Source: Lottia gigantea
Taxonomy: Eukaryota; Mollusca; Gastropoda; Lottiidae
DNA length: 64,000 nt
Direction of reading: 5' to 3'
Assembly: GCF_000327385.1 (NCBI RefSeq)
Contig: NW_008707617.1
Coordinates: forward strand, 3,004,377 to 3,068,376
A program made the position numbers and the translations under genes. This document shows, piece after piece, positions 45,850-59,029 of this stretch. How positions within the stretch are numbered: the first letter of the stretch is position 1; every line of letters begins with the position of its first letter. Under the pieces are notes generated by a model that made no database searches, was not told the DNA's origin, and was given only the letters and a program-made list of their open reading frames with translations.

Positions 45850-48800
45850 ATTAAAGACTGGTGTCACTTTATAATAATTGATGAAAATTGACAGATTAAA
45901 TCAATACAAGCATACACTCTTACCTTAACAGTGATACAGTTATCATTATTAGAAATTCTGCCTGCCAGTTTTATTGTGATTTTTTGATCATGAGGACATA
46001 TAGCTGCTTTTTAATTTATTAATGGGAGAACAGGATAAGCAGAATGTGTATACCTTTGCACATTTAAGTGTTTCAAGTTTTAACAGTTACTATGGATGCA
46101 ATACAAAATGTTTAACAACAATTTCATGAGAAAAAATTTCTCGTATTACAGCAACCATATCAACAACACATTATTCTGTAAATCTGGTAAATAGCTGAAC
46201 AATTCCAAACGTTACCATAATTAAAGTACAAGATAAAAGGATAGTATGCAAATAAGCTGGGTAATTCTGATAGAGAGTTTTGGAATAACGTTCTTTAGAT
46301 AGATTAGATTGGTGGTTGCTGGTCGTAAACTGTCTTACTTCAACAATAATGTCACATTTATTTCATTAATTTGAAGAAAAAACTCGACTTCAGAATTTGA
46401 CTCGCTAGGAAGTTTATACAGTTTGCGAGAAGAAGATGCTAATTCAATTTTGAAAATGGTTTGAGAAATAATTGAATAAAAGATTGAATGCAATGAATAT
46501 ACAATTCCAGAAGAACAAACTTAACAAGACCTGGTGTAATGAATGTTATTCATAGCGTTGCCCAACTTCGACTAGTAAGTAAGCAAGCGCAACATAATAT
46601 GGAATATATTATGTTAACACGGACGTCATAGAAAGCACTCCTATGAACAATATATGAATAAGAATCATATCTTTAAATTATCTTTCATTTTTTTGTGAAA
46701 ATTTACTGATCCCCTGAACCATTCCATTTTTCGGACAGTCTTGATAGATATTTTGTATTTTATGACTTCAAAATCTGTAAAAACAATTAATATTTACCAC
46801 ACAAACCTAAATACATACACCCTTTCTGCCCCTAGCAGGGCTATTGAAGACGAACACACAATTCTAAGTGTAAAGACATCGCGACTGAAAACAGAGTTAC
46901 ACTGATTTAATTTTAATACAAAAATATGTCAAATAATCGGGACATCCGAGACAGCACTTTCTATAACGGTAATGACAGAATGAAGAATATGAACTCCAAT
47001 TTAAAATTGAAGTTAATTAGAAATGCAATTTTGACTTTGTAAACAATTTATGACAGCATCGATTTTAAGAGGTACATAGCGCAACAAATAAAATCAATTA
47101 CATAACACGGACGTCATAGGGAGCACATCGTCAGGGCTGTAAATGGTTTTATGTGGATAATGGACTAGAAGCTTGGTTTAAAGAAGAAATTTGAATTTGC
47201 CAGACATAACAACGAATCGATCCAGTAATAAAGTTCCAATTTCCCTTCGCTTGATTGTGTTTTTACATCTTCATGTCGGCTACTTATCAACCTTAGTATA
47301 GCTCCAGTCAAACGTTAATCCTAAATAATGGTCTCATTAACAGGTTTTATGATCAAACATGGACATTTGAAGTTGAATCAGCAAAATATTAGTTTCAGAT
47401 CAGTATCATCACCTCATTCTGGTTGTTTCTTTTCCCAACCTGTGACGAAAAGTGTTATATTTTTTGATTAAACCCACAAGTGTGTAAGCTTAAATACTAA
47501 AGAAAATACATATAAATATAACCATAAATTGGTGTGCCGCATTGTGGTAAATTACCGTAAAGCACCTATACTACAGACTTTAATCTGTCCAATGACAAAG
47601 AAACATATTATCAAGTCCAATATAAGGTCATTCAGGTTTGGAAAATACCACCATAAACTTTAATTCTTTGGGGACTGTAAAGTTTGAAAAAAATACCACT
47701 ATAAGCTTCAATTATTCGGGGACTAAAGTGTCAAAAAAACTAAACTCCGATCACTTAATATATTGGATTTTCATCTCCCATTGGACATGTCATATTCACT
47801 CAACTCATAATATTAAAAGGTTTAGTATAAAAGTTTTACATGTGTATATAGCAGACACTAGTAATATACGACGATTTTGTCGCGATAAGTCATAATAAAG
47901 TCGGTTCTTTTGCTGCTCATTGAAATAACATTTTGTTTGTGACAGTTTGAATAATGTCTGCAATTCCTTCTGGGATTATTGCTGAAACCCTGAATCGTGT
48001 AAGTAATTACAGACTATATATAGCACATTTATATACACGGAACACTATAACAAAGTTATTATACAGAAAATTAGAGAACCGTATTGAAACTTTATAATCA
48101 AATGATTTAAATACATTTTTTTAAATTGCAATGAGATTATATCTATGCTTGTGTAAGAGAGCCTAATGTAATAAAGAAGCCTTTCAAAACAATCTGTAAC
48201 AGTACATTACTCCTTACAATTGCTTAAACTCTGGTCCTCGAACCAAACTGGAGCATTGACTTATTGACGAGTGAAGGCAGTTTTTTTAAAAGCTTAGCTT
48301 GCTTGCATTATTGTTTGGTATCCATTTAGCTCATGACAAGCGAAGAGTTGCAGAAGACGTCGTTGAAATGTTAGGGTGCGTCTCACATTTATCATAGGGT
48401 ATTCATTATTTTCTTAACAAGCGAAGAGATGCGGAAGGTGTCGCATAAAACGTTACCAAGTACAAAGTCGATTCCAAAAGTTTGGCCATCGATGCATCGC
48501 AGAAAATAATGGCACTCTATTTTCTAATGAAGGAGACATTAGAAATAATTCATGGTCATAGGAATACCAAAATAATATCATTAGCGACGTGGTAGAAACG
48601 AAACTTCGACAGATATCGACCACAAAATTTATTCTTGCTAATCTTGGGTTTCGTTAGATCTGACGTCTCTATAATATACAATGCCCTTCCATTTAAAAAT
48701 AAATGAATGATTCTTCTACTGTTTGTATTTTGAATCATTAAGTCATGAAACTCCATTTCATTTCATTTTTGAACGCATCGAATATTCATGGGAATCAACT

Positions 48801-51800
48801 GAAAGACATTCATGTCACGAAATTACCAGAACGTAAAAAGACATCTTTTAAACCTGATTAAAAGGGTCATCATGCATCCTTGTAATCAACATTGCTTTAA
48901 TATCTGATGTCATTAACGTCATGAATTTAAATCGAAACGATAAGAGTGTGAAGCCACAGGTAGTTTTTTGTTTTTAATGAAAAACGTGATAAATGAAATC
49001 TGTATTTGGCCCCCGTTCTGACTCCGGAAGTACCGTGATTAACTCCAACCCTCCGTAGTTCTAGATGTTTCATTGTAGCTTCGGACGTTTAAAATCAATT
49101 AACAGTTTTCAATTTCCAATCGTTTGGACAAACGGGCCAATGTGGTACAAAAAAGAAATGTTTTTGTTGTTCTGCCATGATGCAAATGTTGAGCTTGATA
49201 AGCCATTCACGTGGCGTGTTTTCAAGCCATTCAATTCAAGTTCCTTCTATGAATCCGATTCTGTACTTTAAAGATTTAAGTCGTTCCAAATGCAACCTAT
49301 GTCAATAATGTTTTTATGGTGTTGTACGGAGAAGTGTATGGCTCATCAGCCTTGTTTTTCTTGAAAATCTAGTCTCGTTTCCAAAAATATCAGGAGAAAT
49401 CAACGGATTTGAATAGATGATTAAGATTGTTAATAAGAACATTACCTGACTGTCTGAGTCTATTGGAATGTTGTTGAGAGATTTGTAATTAGATTATCCA
49501 GACCTAGAAGTGAAGTATTTCACTAGTTAATGAAGTCGCGTCTCAACATTTATTAGTTTACAATATAAACACCAATAGAATTTTAAGACTCTTACTTCAC
49601 CAACCGATTCCTCTTCTTCCTATAGATTGTCAAAGTTTCAACACTTGATACGAGACTAGATTAAGGCATGGATTGATGCAAGTGAAATTCCATTATTAGA
49701 CTTATATCATGATTGTGAAAAATATCAACAGGTGGTTAGTACTACATGGACATCGTTAAAGAGTAATATTGGACATTTCGACATATGATTTTTACATGGT
49801 ATATAATTCTGTTTCTTCACTATTTCAGGCTATTCCGAACTTAGTCTCATACCTTTCTTATATCACCAAAGATTGTAAATACAGCTATTTGATTGGATTG
49901 TACGAATATAGCTATTGGAGCTCTGTTTGGTTGTAATCAAATCAAATTGCTGCATTCAGTGATACAAGAGAGGTGACTATTGTAGTGGTGGTTTCTGTGT
50001 AACCAGTACCTCCTTTTGTACTATGGTATGTTTTTACTAAACAACATGATCGAATACACTCAAACGTCGATGAACTCCTTCATTATTGTAATATTAACAC
50101 CACCTCACCAGGCAAAGTTAATTACCAAAATTTTCTCCAAGACCAAAGTGCACGATAATCTTAATCCCAGGGGTACGATTAGAAACATACCAAGGTAAAC
50201 AAATACAGAATACAAATGACTTGTTTAGTTTAATTAAGTCTTTTGGGACTTGTGGCTTCCAGGGAATATTTATTTTGAAATTCTACTTTATTTTCTCTTT
50301 GATTTGTAGAATGGTTTCTTTGCTGTATTTGTTTTGTTCTGTGATACACCTAATATATTAAAACACTATAACGTTCAAGAATGTATCCTATTTAGAAGAC
50401 ACATATCATATAATTACGACACAGGGTTGAGTTAATCGGTTGTGGTAGTTTAAGGAAATGGCCTTAAATTGGGTTTTCAATAAGGATATAAATAAGACTA
50501 CGTTGGCCCTTCTGATTCTATAAATAGATAGAAACTAATATAACATAGAGTTGCCATGATTTCATGTTAAACCCCTAAGAGCGCATCAATTGATCGTACT
50601 CATTTCAATACAATAAGTATGAACAGGAACGTGTTTCATCTTTGAGGAATGAAAAATCAAAACATAATGCCAAGTTATAATCCCTGAATTTACAGCCAGC
50701 TGAACTTTGAAGTTGGAGATAGAAGACACTCGAAACAGTGATTCTGTGAGTAGTATTAGACCTGGGAATATGAACTGTTTGATGTTAATCTCATAATAGA
50801 TTACAATGTTCTTTATTCTGTATTAATATTGTCTGATGTATCAGTATGGGTGTTTAAATATTACCATAATACAGATTACCATCAACTTACAATGATTAAA
50901 TGATATCCTATTCCTCGACTCAGGGTGATTTTGGGAAAAAATGTCTTTGATACGATATAAGGAATTATTTATGTTACAGCATGTGTGTAACTGGCTCACA
51001 AGACAGCAGGATTTAGCATTCATGGTATAATATTAATATTATGTAAATAGCCTTCAGTACTAGATGAACGAAAACACACAGTTCCTTCAAAATTATCTCA
51101 AATTAGGAATTTCTTTTCCTATGTCTATTCTGTATAAAAATACGACTCTTGGCTTAGTTAAAAAAAATTGAGACCAAAATATGATTGGTCAAAAAAGGCG
51201 CATCTGTCCTTTTAACATCTCTGTTTTAAGAAATTGACCACTAAAATTGATTTTTAGATTTATTTCTGAAGCAGCGATGCCAAGTACACAAGAAAGATTT
51301 TGTTTTAGAGAATGCATTTTAAATCTAGGTTGGGCTCTATATATCTATATAAGTTGGTTATATATTTTATAATACTGAAATCAAAGCAGATACCATAAAG
51401 CTACTGATCCAAACATTTGAAGGACAGAAACCCCACTCTTTGATGGTTTCGACTCATGCCATTCCCGACCTAATCTATCTTTAATTTAGAAGATCAAATA
51501 TTTTCTTGTGTCTTTTTTCCTATTTTCCTGAACACGAGCACCATTTTCATCTTGTTCGCTTTGTTGACTTGTGGTTCTAACGGTTGAAATTCTAGTCTGA
51601 AAGTTGACTGTAAATGATCTGAAGACACGCAATAACATAATGAACTCGGTGGATAATGATTGGAAATATTTACTCAGACCATTTCATCCTTTTGTTGACA
51701 TTATATCTTTTATTACATTTCTTTTCTGATTAATCCATTGCTCATCTTGTATAGTGGTCGTATTGGTTAAACAGACACGATCCAATCTCCGTATTGGGTT

Positions 51801-54800
51801 TCACAGACAGAGGATTTTCTATTGGTGGATATTTTGGAAAGAAATTAAGTTAACGTAAATGCCACTCAGTATCGAGGTTGGTTTCAAAGTTGACATTCAC
51901 GCAATTCACCGTTATCGAAGCAATCTGATGGTCAAAAGTCATTCGGAAATAGTAGAGCTTGATATTGTAGATAGTTTGGTGCGCAATTGGTCTGTACAAA
52001 CATGACTTATCTTTCGATCTGGTTAATTTTGAAGAAAAAAAAGTTTTTAAACAAAAAATTTTGCAGTAATGTTCTGTGAGTTTTATTATTTTCTTAAGAC
52101 GCTGCTCATGGAGATGTTTTAAAGTATACGATAAATCTAAAAGTATTTCAATTAATGTAAATGTAGCAGTTCTGTCGGTATACTAAAACTAGATGTCGAT
52201 ACGACATATACGATTATGCAGCGGCGAACATTTTTGTTCGATCTTGCTCCTCGGAATGTTATCATACTCCTTGTGGAAATTCCGACTCAGTTATCTTCAG
52301 GATCACGCTCAATAAGAGTACCTGTAATAAAGGTTGATGAGTTATTGACTCTTACCTATGGCTATTTCATTATCAATATGTTGACTAGAAGATGTCTAGC
52401 TTTCAATTGACTGTATGATTCGTCTCTTGTCAAGTGTCTTTGATGGTAGCCGACGGCCGTCTTCATATGATAGCCAACATTTCTCAGAAAGTTAATGAAA
52501 TCTGTAATGAGGATGAAACCTTTTTCTGTTTTTATGACTCAGATTATCTCGTCAATATTGTAATTCCCATAACAGACGATGAAAAGGTAGACTTATCTAT
52601 TACGTGATATGAGTATAACAATTGCGATTTTGCCTAATTTTTTAGATCCCTGTGATCTGAGTCACAGTCAGTGTTACATTTTCATCCATTGTCCTTCCAT
52701 TGTTCCATCTACAGATAAAACGTTTATAATGCACTAGCCAAGCTTGGAAAAACATTTGGAAAATTGCTGAAATAAATATTGATGATCTGTCTATAGATGT
52801 TCGTACATCAAAAGTAGATCTTATAACTTACATCACGTACAACTTTGCATGCTGATTTTTATTTCACGATATTTACTGAAAGCTAATAGATATTTAAATG
52901 AATTAATTTCAATATTCAAATTCATTCAATCATGCGATTCTCATTTCTTTGAGGTGTTACATTATAAAATAAACAAAAACAGTAGAATTCCCCGTGGATA
53001 CCCACGTAATAGAACATAAGACCTAATGTATCAGAGCGAGATGACCCAAGATTAATGATAAAATAGTTTCTTGCTTAGATTGTATTCATAGCAAGGTTTC
53101 GACTGAAAAAGGCTCTTATTTACTTATTTCACCTAGTTCAAGGCGTAAAAAATACAGTAACAATTTAAAAATCTGTCCATTTACCCCGAAGATGCAACAT
53201 CCAGCTTCGATTTGGTTACTGTCATTATTGATAGTTTCCGCTGTTATCCAATCGTTTTTGTTACATGAAATAACTCAACAATATTTAGATGTCAGCCTTT
53301 CAATACGACAAGACTTATAGCCTGTAGAAATACGATTGCTGTGAACTGCTCCAAACAGTCTATATTGTATCCATTATTCAATTAACACAGAGCAGACACA
53401 TCTACGTGACTTTGAAGTTGAAATGGAATACGAAATGTGGGCCCAGACTAGAATCCATTTCATTGTAATCATAGGTCAACAACTTAGACAATCAGATCAT
53501 GGTATTCGTAAATTACTTTTCGTTTGGGTTCTTCGAAACAGCAATCTTAAGAAGTGGAGTTTCTTGGTTACACACACGAAATTCAATACACAAGTCATGA
53601 AGTCATACGTTAAAATTTAATAAAGGTCATAAGAATGCTTGATACAGTAATGGTAGAAAAATCATATTCAAGAGTATATATTATAAGCTTTCGACTTAAT
53701 TTCTCGACCAAACAGATTCTGTGAAAATAAATATTCCCCTAATAGTAAATTTGTTTTCCATTGTATGTAGCATGGTCGCGATTGGTTACAGTGAAAAAAG
53801 ACACGGATAACACATTATAGAAGGTTATTAGTCAAATAAATGACGAGATTAAAGCGTTGCAGTATGGAAGGTCGACCGACTCGTAGGCTTTGGTTGATAC
53901 AGTAAGTATTTATTAGGACCGTAAAGCGAAATTGGGAAATTTCTTAAAGGTGATATCTGGACTAATATTTCAAGAATAACGATTGTAACAAGAAAGATCA
54001 AGACAGAATAATATACAGTCTAATTGATGACACAGACTAGAATTGTTCTAGCTAAAACTATCTAAATCTATTGTAATGTTATCAATGGAATGGCGGGAAC
54101 TCTTAGGTAACTCTCAAGAAACTTTATAAGACCGTCTACCACCGGACTTTCTGACTTCTTTATAAACTATTGTGCAATGATTGTTAACCTACACGTCACA
54201 TCATTAATACAAATGGCAAAAAGTTCGCAGATTGCCCGGAAACGTACATATACAAAATGACTTGTTCTTGGGTATTAAATAATTTGATGTTGACCAGAAT
54301 CAGAAGAATTCATTTTCTGTAGCTGTTGACCGTTTGTAAAGTAAAGTGCCTAATTGAAACGCCTTGTATACTATCTTATTTTTTAACGTGAATGATCTGG
54401 TATATTTTTTGTCGGTTTTATGACTATGCATATTGTAACTTCTGTATTCAGTTTGTAAGCATGTAAACTATTGAGAACGAACTCCACCAGGTGTTTTTTT
54501 TATTACTAAAACTGATAAATTTGGTTTCTATATTAACAATTTAAAGTAAGTACATGACGTCAAATCAAAATGATTATGTGTCGTTTTCATATTTATCACT
54601 AATCTTTTATCAAGACTGTAATAGTCTCTTTCTTGTTTCAGTCACTTCCTGTGAAGTTTGTCTTCGCGAAATTGAAAAAAGACAGTTGTTTGAATCATTC
54701 TTTTGAAAAATGAAATTCAATGATAAAGGTGCAGTGAAGTGTAACATCTAATATAAAACTATTTATGATAAGAGTAATAAAAAGTGTAACCAGATAATTG

Positions 54801-55730
54801 GAAATGGAAGTATTGAAGAAACATGCAGAATATTACATGCTATAAAATCTATTTTATTTTCCCTGTCATTAATGGTTTCATCGTAACATTCGTGCAATCA
54901 CTCATGTTTATTAAGATTATATATCTTTGACAAGAAATGTCTTAGGTTTATTAAAAGTATTGTAGACAATTTTTTAAGGAAGGGTGTACATCGATTAACT
55001 CCGTCAAAAGAACATCCGGTGTTTGTGAATTTCATGTAAAAAATCCGAAGAAATGTTCAGACCAAGTTTTTATTGATTCATAACGATTGTTTTTCGGCTG
55101 TCTGATCAGTCCAATACCCATCTGGGCGTAACCTTACACGGAAGTAATATATGCTGCAGATGGGATATCGGTACGTTTAGGGCCAGACATAAAATGTCAC
55201 TTTTTATTGGAGTTGCTACGATCCATATACGTTTGAGTTGCCTATTGGAAATTTATTTCTGGTTATAATTGTGTTATTTTTTGTAATGGCTGTGGTGGCA
55301 ATCATATTTCTGACTTTTTAGATGCCTTCACCTTCCAGTAGCGGCATGGTCAAATAAAAGATTGTGTAATTATGATTCAAGATAGTTATAAGTTAAATAA
55401 ACCCCTGTACAATGGTCAGAGTCAGTTTAACCTAAAGATACTGATAGGAGTAGATCAGATTTGATGTAGGTGTTCCACCTGAAAGATACCAGTTACACCA
55501 CAAGTAAACATTATGTAATAAAAGTTTATTATAGAAACTATTATAATGTGTTTGTGTAAGAAGGTTTGATGTCAGTTGTAGAGGAGAAAGTCAACATTGT
55601 TAATGTATCAAATGGAACTCAAAATTATATTGATAATCAGAATTAAAGCGTTTGTATGTGAGATATATCGAAAATCGTCTTGAAAATGTCATTGTGCAAC
55701 TTAAATTTCAATGAGCATTTAATCGTGTGA
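45850..55730. other. long AT-rich stretch without a supportable gene
   Basis: Nearly 10 kb with only short chance frames. Minor structures: the word ACACGGACGTCATAG at 46618 and 47105; a diverged ~50 bp duplication at 47640-47730; a diverged CAAGCGAAGAG duplication at 48339 and 48420. The frame at 49065-49271 follows a possible acceptor but is unrecognised. Confidence 0.4.
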
Positions 55731-55732
55731 TC

Positions 55733-56203
55733 ATGTTTTATGTAGTCCGAGAAACAGAATATTATTTAATATCAGTAAACCTTGAGGACAGGAACGGGGA
55801 ATTGGATCCTTATTTCGTAGTATTTAAAGAGAATGACCTGATAAAGAATACTGAACAGTTCTCCAAATATCAAACGGTCTATTATTCAGCCATTCAATGT
55901 GTAGGGGTAAATCCAGGTTTTTACTTCTGACGCGGCTGTCATCCCCCATACGCTTGTATATTATCGATTGACGGCGTTACCGTCGTTAGCGTCATGGTCC
56001 CAAATGAAAACTCAGACTCTCGCATAAGAAGACACATTTTCGGAGGGACAAATCGCAATTTGATCACATATTTAGAATGCGATGTGTCACCAAGAGCGTA
56101 CATGCAAGCAATTTTTAGTCTCCGACAGCAACAAGATGATTTTTATCACCTTGTGCTGGAGCTTGAGGTTTCTGCAGCTCGTTGGACCAATAATTCAACA
56201 TGA
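55733..56203 (+). other. two adjacent protein-like open stretches, unrecognised
   Basis: Bases 55733-55930 and 55994-56203 are open in the same frame and both look coding (balanced charged and aromatic residues, higher GC than the flanks). The first contains EDRNGELDPYFVVF; the second starts MVPNENSDSRIRR and includes YLECDVSPRAY. A TATGTAG just before 55743 could act as a splice acceptor. They may be exons or remains of a decayed gene. No family is recognised, so no function is given. Confidence 0.3.
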
Positions 56204-56299
56204 TCGTCGGTCACATCGGATTCCAATCGGTTAACATTTGATGTGTACTTTGAAAGAAATGCCATCTACCACTAATGACCGTATTTTGTCTGTTTCACG

Positions 56300-57640
56300 T
56301 CGGATTTGTTGTTCTGTTTGGTACTTTGGGGTATTTGTACAAATGTAAACTCTTAAAACTTAATTGTTAGACAAAAACACAGTTAACACTCTGTAAATCT
56401 TAATGGGTCAGATGAAACACTGCGATGAGTTACACTGTGGTGAATTATTTTTAAAAGAATCGTCATTCAAGCGCCACAAAGAGATGGACCGAAATACTAC
56501 AATTATTTATATTTCCACTGTCTAATGTATCCTTTTCACAAAGTTTCCGATTGATAAATTATATTTCAAAAAGATTGCCGTTACAAAAATAAGGCGTCAA
56601 CAGCAGCCATAATGCTCAGGAATGTGACCACGTGACCCACTGCAGTCTACGCGAATTAGTATACATTTCTTGTCAAAGGGTTCACTGTGACAAATACGGT
56701 GAGAGTGGAAATATAAAGGTACTGTGATTATGACAGTGTCGGGTGCACGAATTCACACAATTCGATGTCGGGTAGGCGCAGTGATGAAGTGCCTTCGGAA
56801 AGTTTATGGAAAGAAAAGAGATACATGTACAACTTGTTATGGGGGCATGGGTGAGGCATTTCCCGAAAGAGAAACTGGTGCTTCCCTTTCCTAGACGTAA
56901 CAACTTCCTGTAGGACAAGGCGATATTGAATTAAATGTTTTCATAGAGCATTTCTCGGAATATACGTGTCTACCATATCGATACATCGCTTAAATGTGTG
57001 AACCTTACTCTCATTTTTTCCATGTCTGTTTCTATTCTGGCCTATTCAATGTACTCAGTGTGTTGTGCAATAGCTAACTGAGATTGGTTGAATGGCAAGC
57101 GCACATCTTTAAGGTTCAACACGTGCCGACTCACCGGCTGTGAGGGTATTCTAGTGTTTGAAGACAGCTGACAGTGTCAGACAGTGTAGGACTATGGTGG
57201 GAAAAGCAGATTATAGAAGAACAAATGCAATCTTTTTTTCAGGACCAAATTATCCATAAATTTCTGGAAGTCATCCCTTTGTCGGTATTGTAACAGGTTG
57301 ACCCCCGGGTCCAAGGCTTTTCTGACGGACGATCTCAGTGGAAGAATGCAGACAATGATTCATCTTTGGATATCTTTATATTCTAATTTTGTATCCTCTT
57401 TTTCTGTCTCTCTAATACATGGACATCAGTATAACATAGTTGTATAACAATATTTTAAATAATCAAACAAGGCAACGTTGGTTCCTCCACGGAGAAGTTA
57501 TTTACAGGTTAAATTGGGTGAATGGTGGGAGATAGTCTGTTAGGAATTTACAAAGGCATTGCCATTTGATCAAGCTCATTTGTTATGATGCGGCTTGTTA
57601 AAATAACATGGTCAGAAAATAGTTCGTGAGAAAATTACTT
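56300..57640. other. intergenic, nothing supported
   Basis: Slightly richer in GC than the 45.8-55.7 kb stretch but without a credible gene. Short frames on both strands between 56680 and 56920 overlap each other and look like chance. Confidence 0.35.
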
Positions 57641-58165
57641 ATTTGTCAGGATTCTGTTTGTCAGGAAATAATTGTATTGGGATTCGGTTTGCCATGTTAA
57701 CTGTCAGGAAATAGTTTGTCAGGAATTACTTATTGGTCAGGATTCGGTTTGCCATGTTAACTGTCAGGAATTAGTTTGTCAGGAATTACTTATTAGTCAG
57801 GATTCGGTTTGTCAGGCTAATTGTCAGGAAATAAAATAATTTGTCAGGAATTAACTTGTCAGGATTTGGTGCAAGGCTGTGACAATGTGACATGGTTCAG
57901 GTTGTCAGGAATTTTTATCCGAGCCTTTATATTTTACATAGAAGTGTAATTTAGATCGTTCCTGACACGTTCCAGATTATTCCGTGTCAGGAAATAGGTA
58001 AGAGTAAGGTCTTACTCAGTTGCCTGTTAAGAGCTATCTATGGTGCCTTAGCGCTTTCGGCCTTTTATAACCTTGGGAGGAGCCGATTAGCCAATCGGAA
58101 GCCTGCATTTTTCCTGACAGGTACTACGTTTTCCTGACAAGTAGAATTTTCCTGACAAGCAAACT
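57640..58165. mobile_element. fold-back element with arms of TGTCAGGA motifs
   Basis: The left arm (to about 57915) has about a dozen GTCAGGA words. They form a ~60-66 bp higher-order unit (GTCAGGATTCGGTTTGCCATG, then AGTTTGTCAGGAATTAC). The right arm has inverted TTTCCTGACA words at about 58111, 58130 and 58150. The centre is unique, with one motif in each orientation near 57960 and 57985. This is the layout of Foldback-type DNA elements. No transposase is present. Confidence 0.65.
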
Positions 58166-58562
58166 TTAAAGTTACAATTAAAATGAAATCAATTATGTTA
58201 TGCCATTTAGGGCTTCCTAAGACTTTTTAGAATGTACAATAGTTATTTTATATGATAATTACCTTGCGTAAAAGTACCTAATTAATTATTAATTAATGCT
58301 AATTAAATTAGTGTTTTAGACTTAGAGGTTATCCGAGGTCAGCGTAAAACCAGAGTGCACGAATCCTTACACAAACAAAAGATAGTGCACATCTTAGTTA
58401 CAAAGAAGCAACGTTACTTTAGACTTAAGTATTATTTACAATGTACCATGTGGAGGAACCTTACTAATCATAACAATAAAATGTCATACAAATATTAATG
58501 AAAACAATAATCCCCCCATTTACAAATATCAACAACAGATCCATCCACATACAACGACAACA

Positions 58563-58615
58563 AAAAAATGGCTGCCGCCATGAACAGTTCTAACTTGACG
58601 TTACGTTATTATAAC
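58563..58615 (+). promoter_or_regulatory. possible initiator-type promoter
   Basis: AAAATGGCTGCCGCCATGAA contains a YY1-type site and is followed by TTGACGTTACGTTA, a CRE-like pair. The cluster stands out in AT-rich DNA. No adjacent coding exon was identified; the ATG frame in it stops after 19 codons. Confidence 0.25.
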
Positions 58616-58901
58616 ATCAATGCATAACAGGACTTAACACATCTACTATAATCCGGGATCTACCCATCCGTAAAAGGATGCGGCAAAAGCGAGTCTAAAT
58701 TTTTAAACAATGCAACAATCACATGCATTCGACCTGTCAGTAGCCTAACCTAACCATCGTTAGTAAACAATAATAACTTATAAACAAATAGCTATTGGCC
58801 CAAGCTACATTAGTGTATTTCATGCACAGCAAAATTCTGAAACCATTCTGTTCCAAGAATAAATTAATACGATTTATGCATGACTTCGTATTTATAACAT
58901 C

Positions 58902-58975
58902 TCCCCCCCCCCCCCACCCTCCTCCTTCCCCCCAATATGACAATATGGATAACCACACCCCCTCCCCCCAATACA
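58902..58975. repeat. C-rich tract
   Basis: A run of about 13 C, then CCTCCTTCCCCCC and a second CCCCCTCCCCCC block. Frames read on either strand here are artefacts of the tract. Confidence 0.85.
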
Positions 58976-59029
58976 TGACAGTATTGTTCAGGGGATTCGA
59001 CAAAAACAAGCTGTCTTGGTGAAGATTTT

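Noticed and set aside
56782-56893. Small Cys-containing frame of 36 codons
   Set aside because: Overlaps equally long frames on the other strand and has no start or signal evidence.
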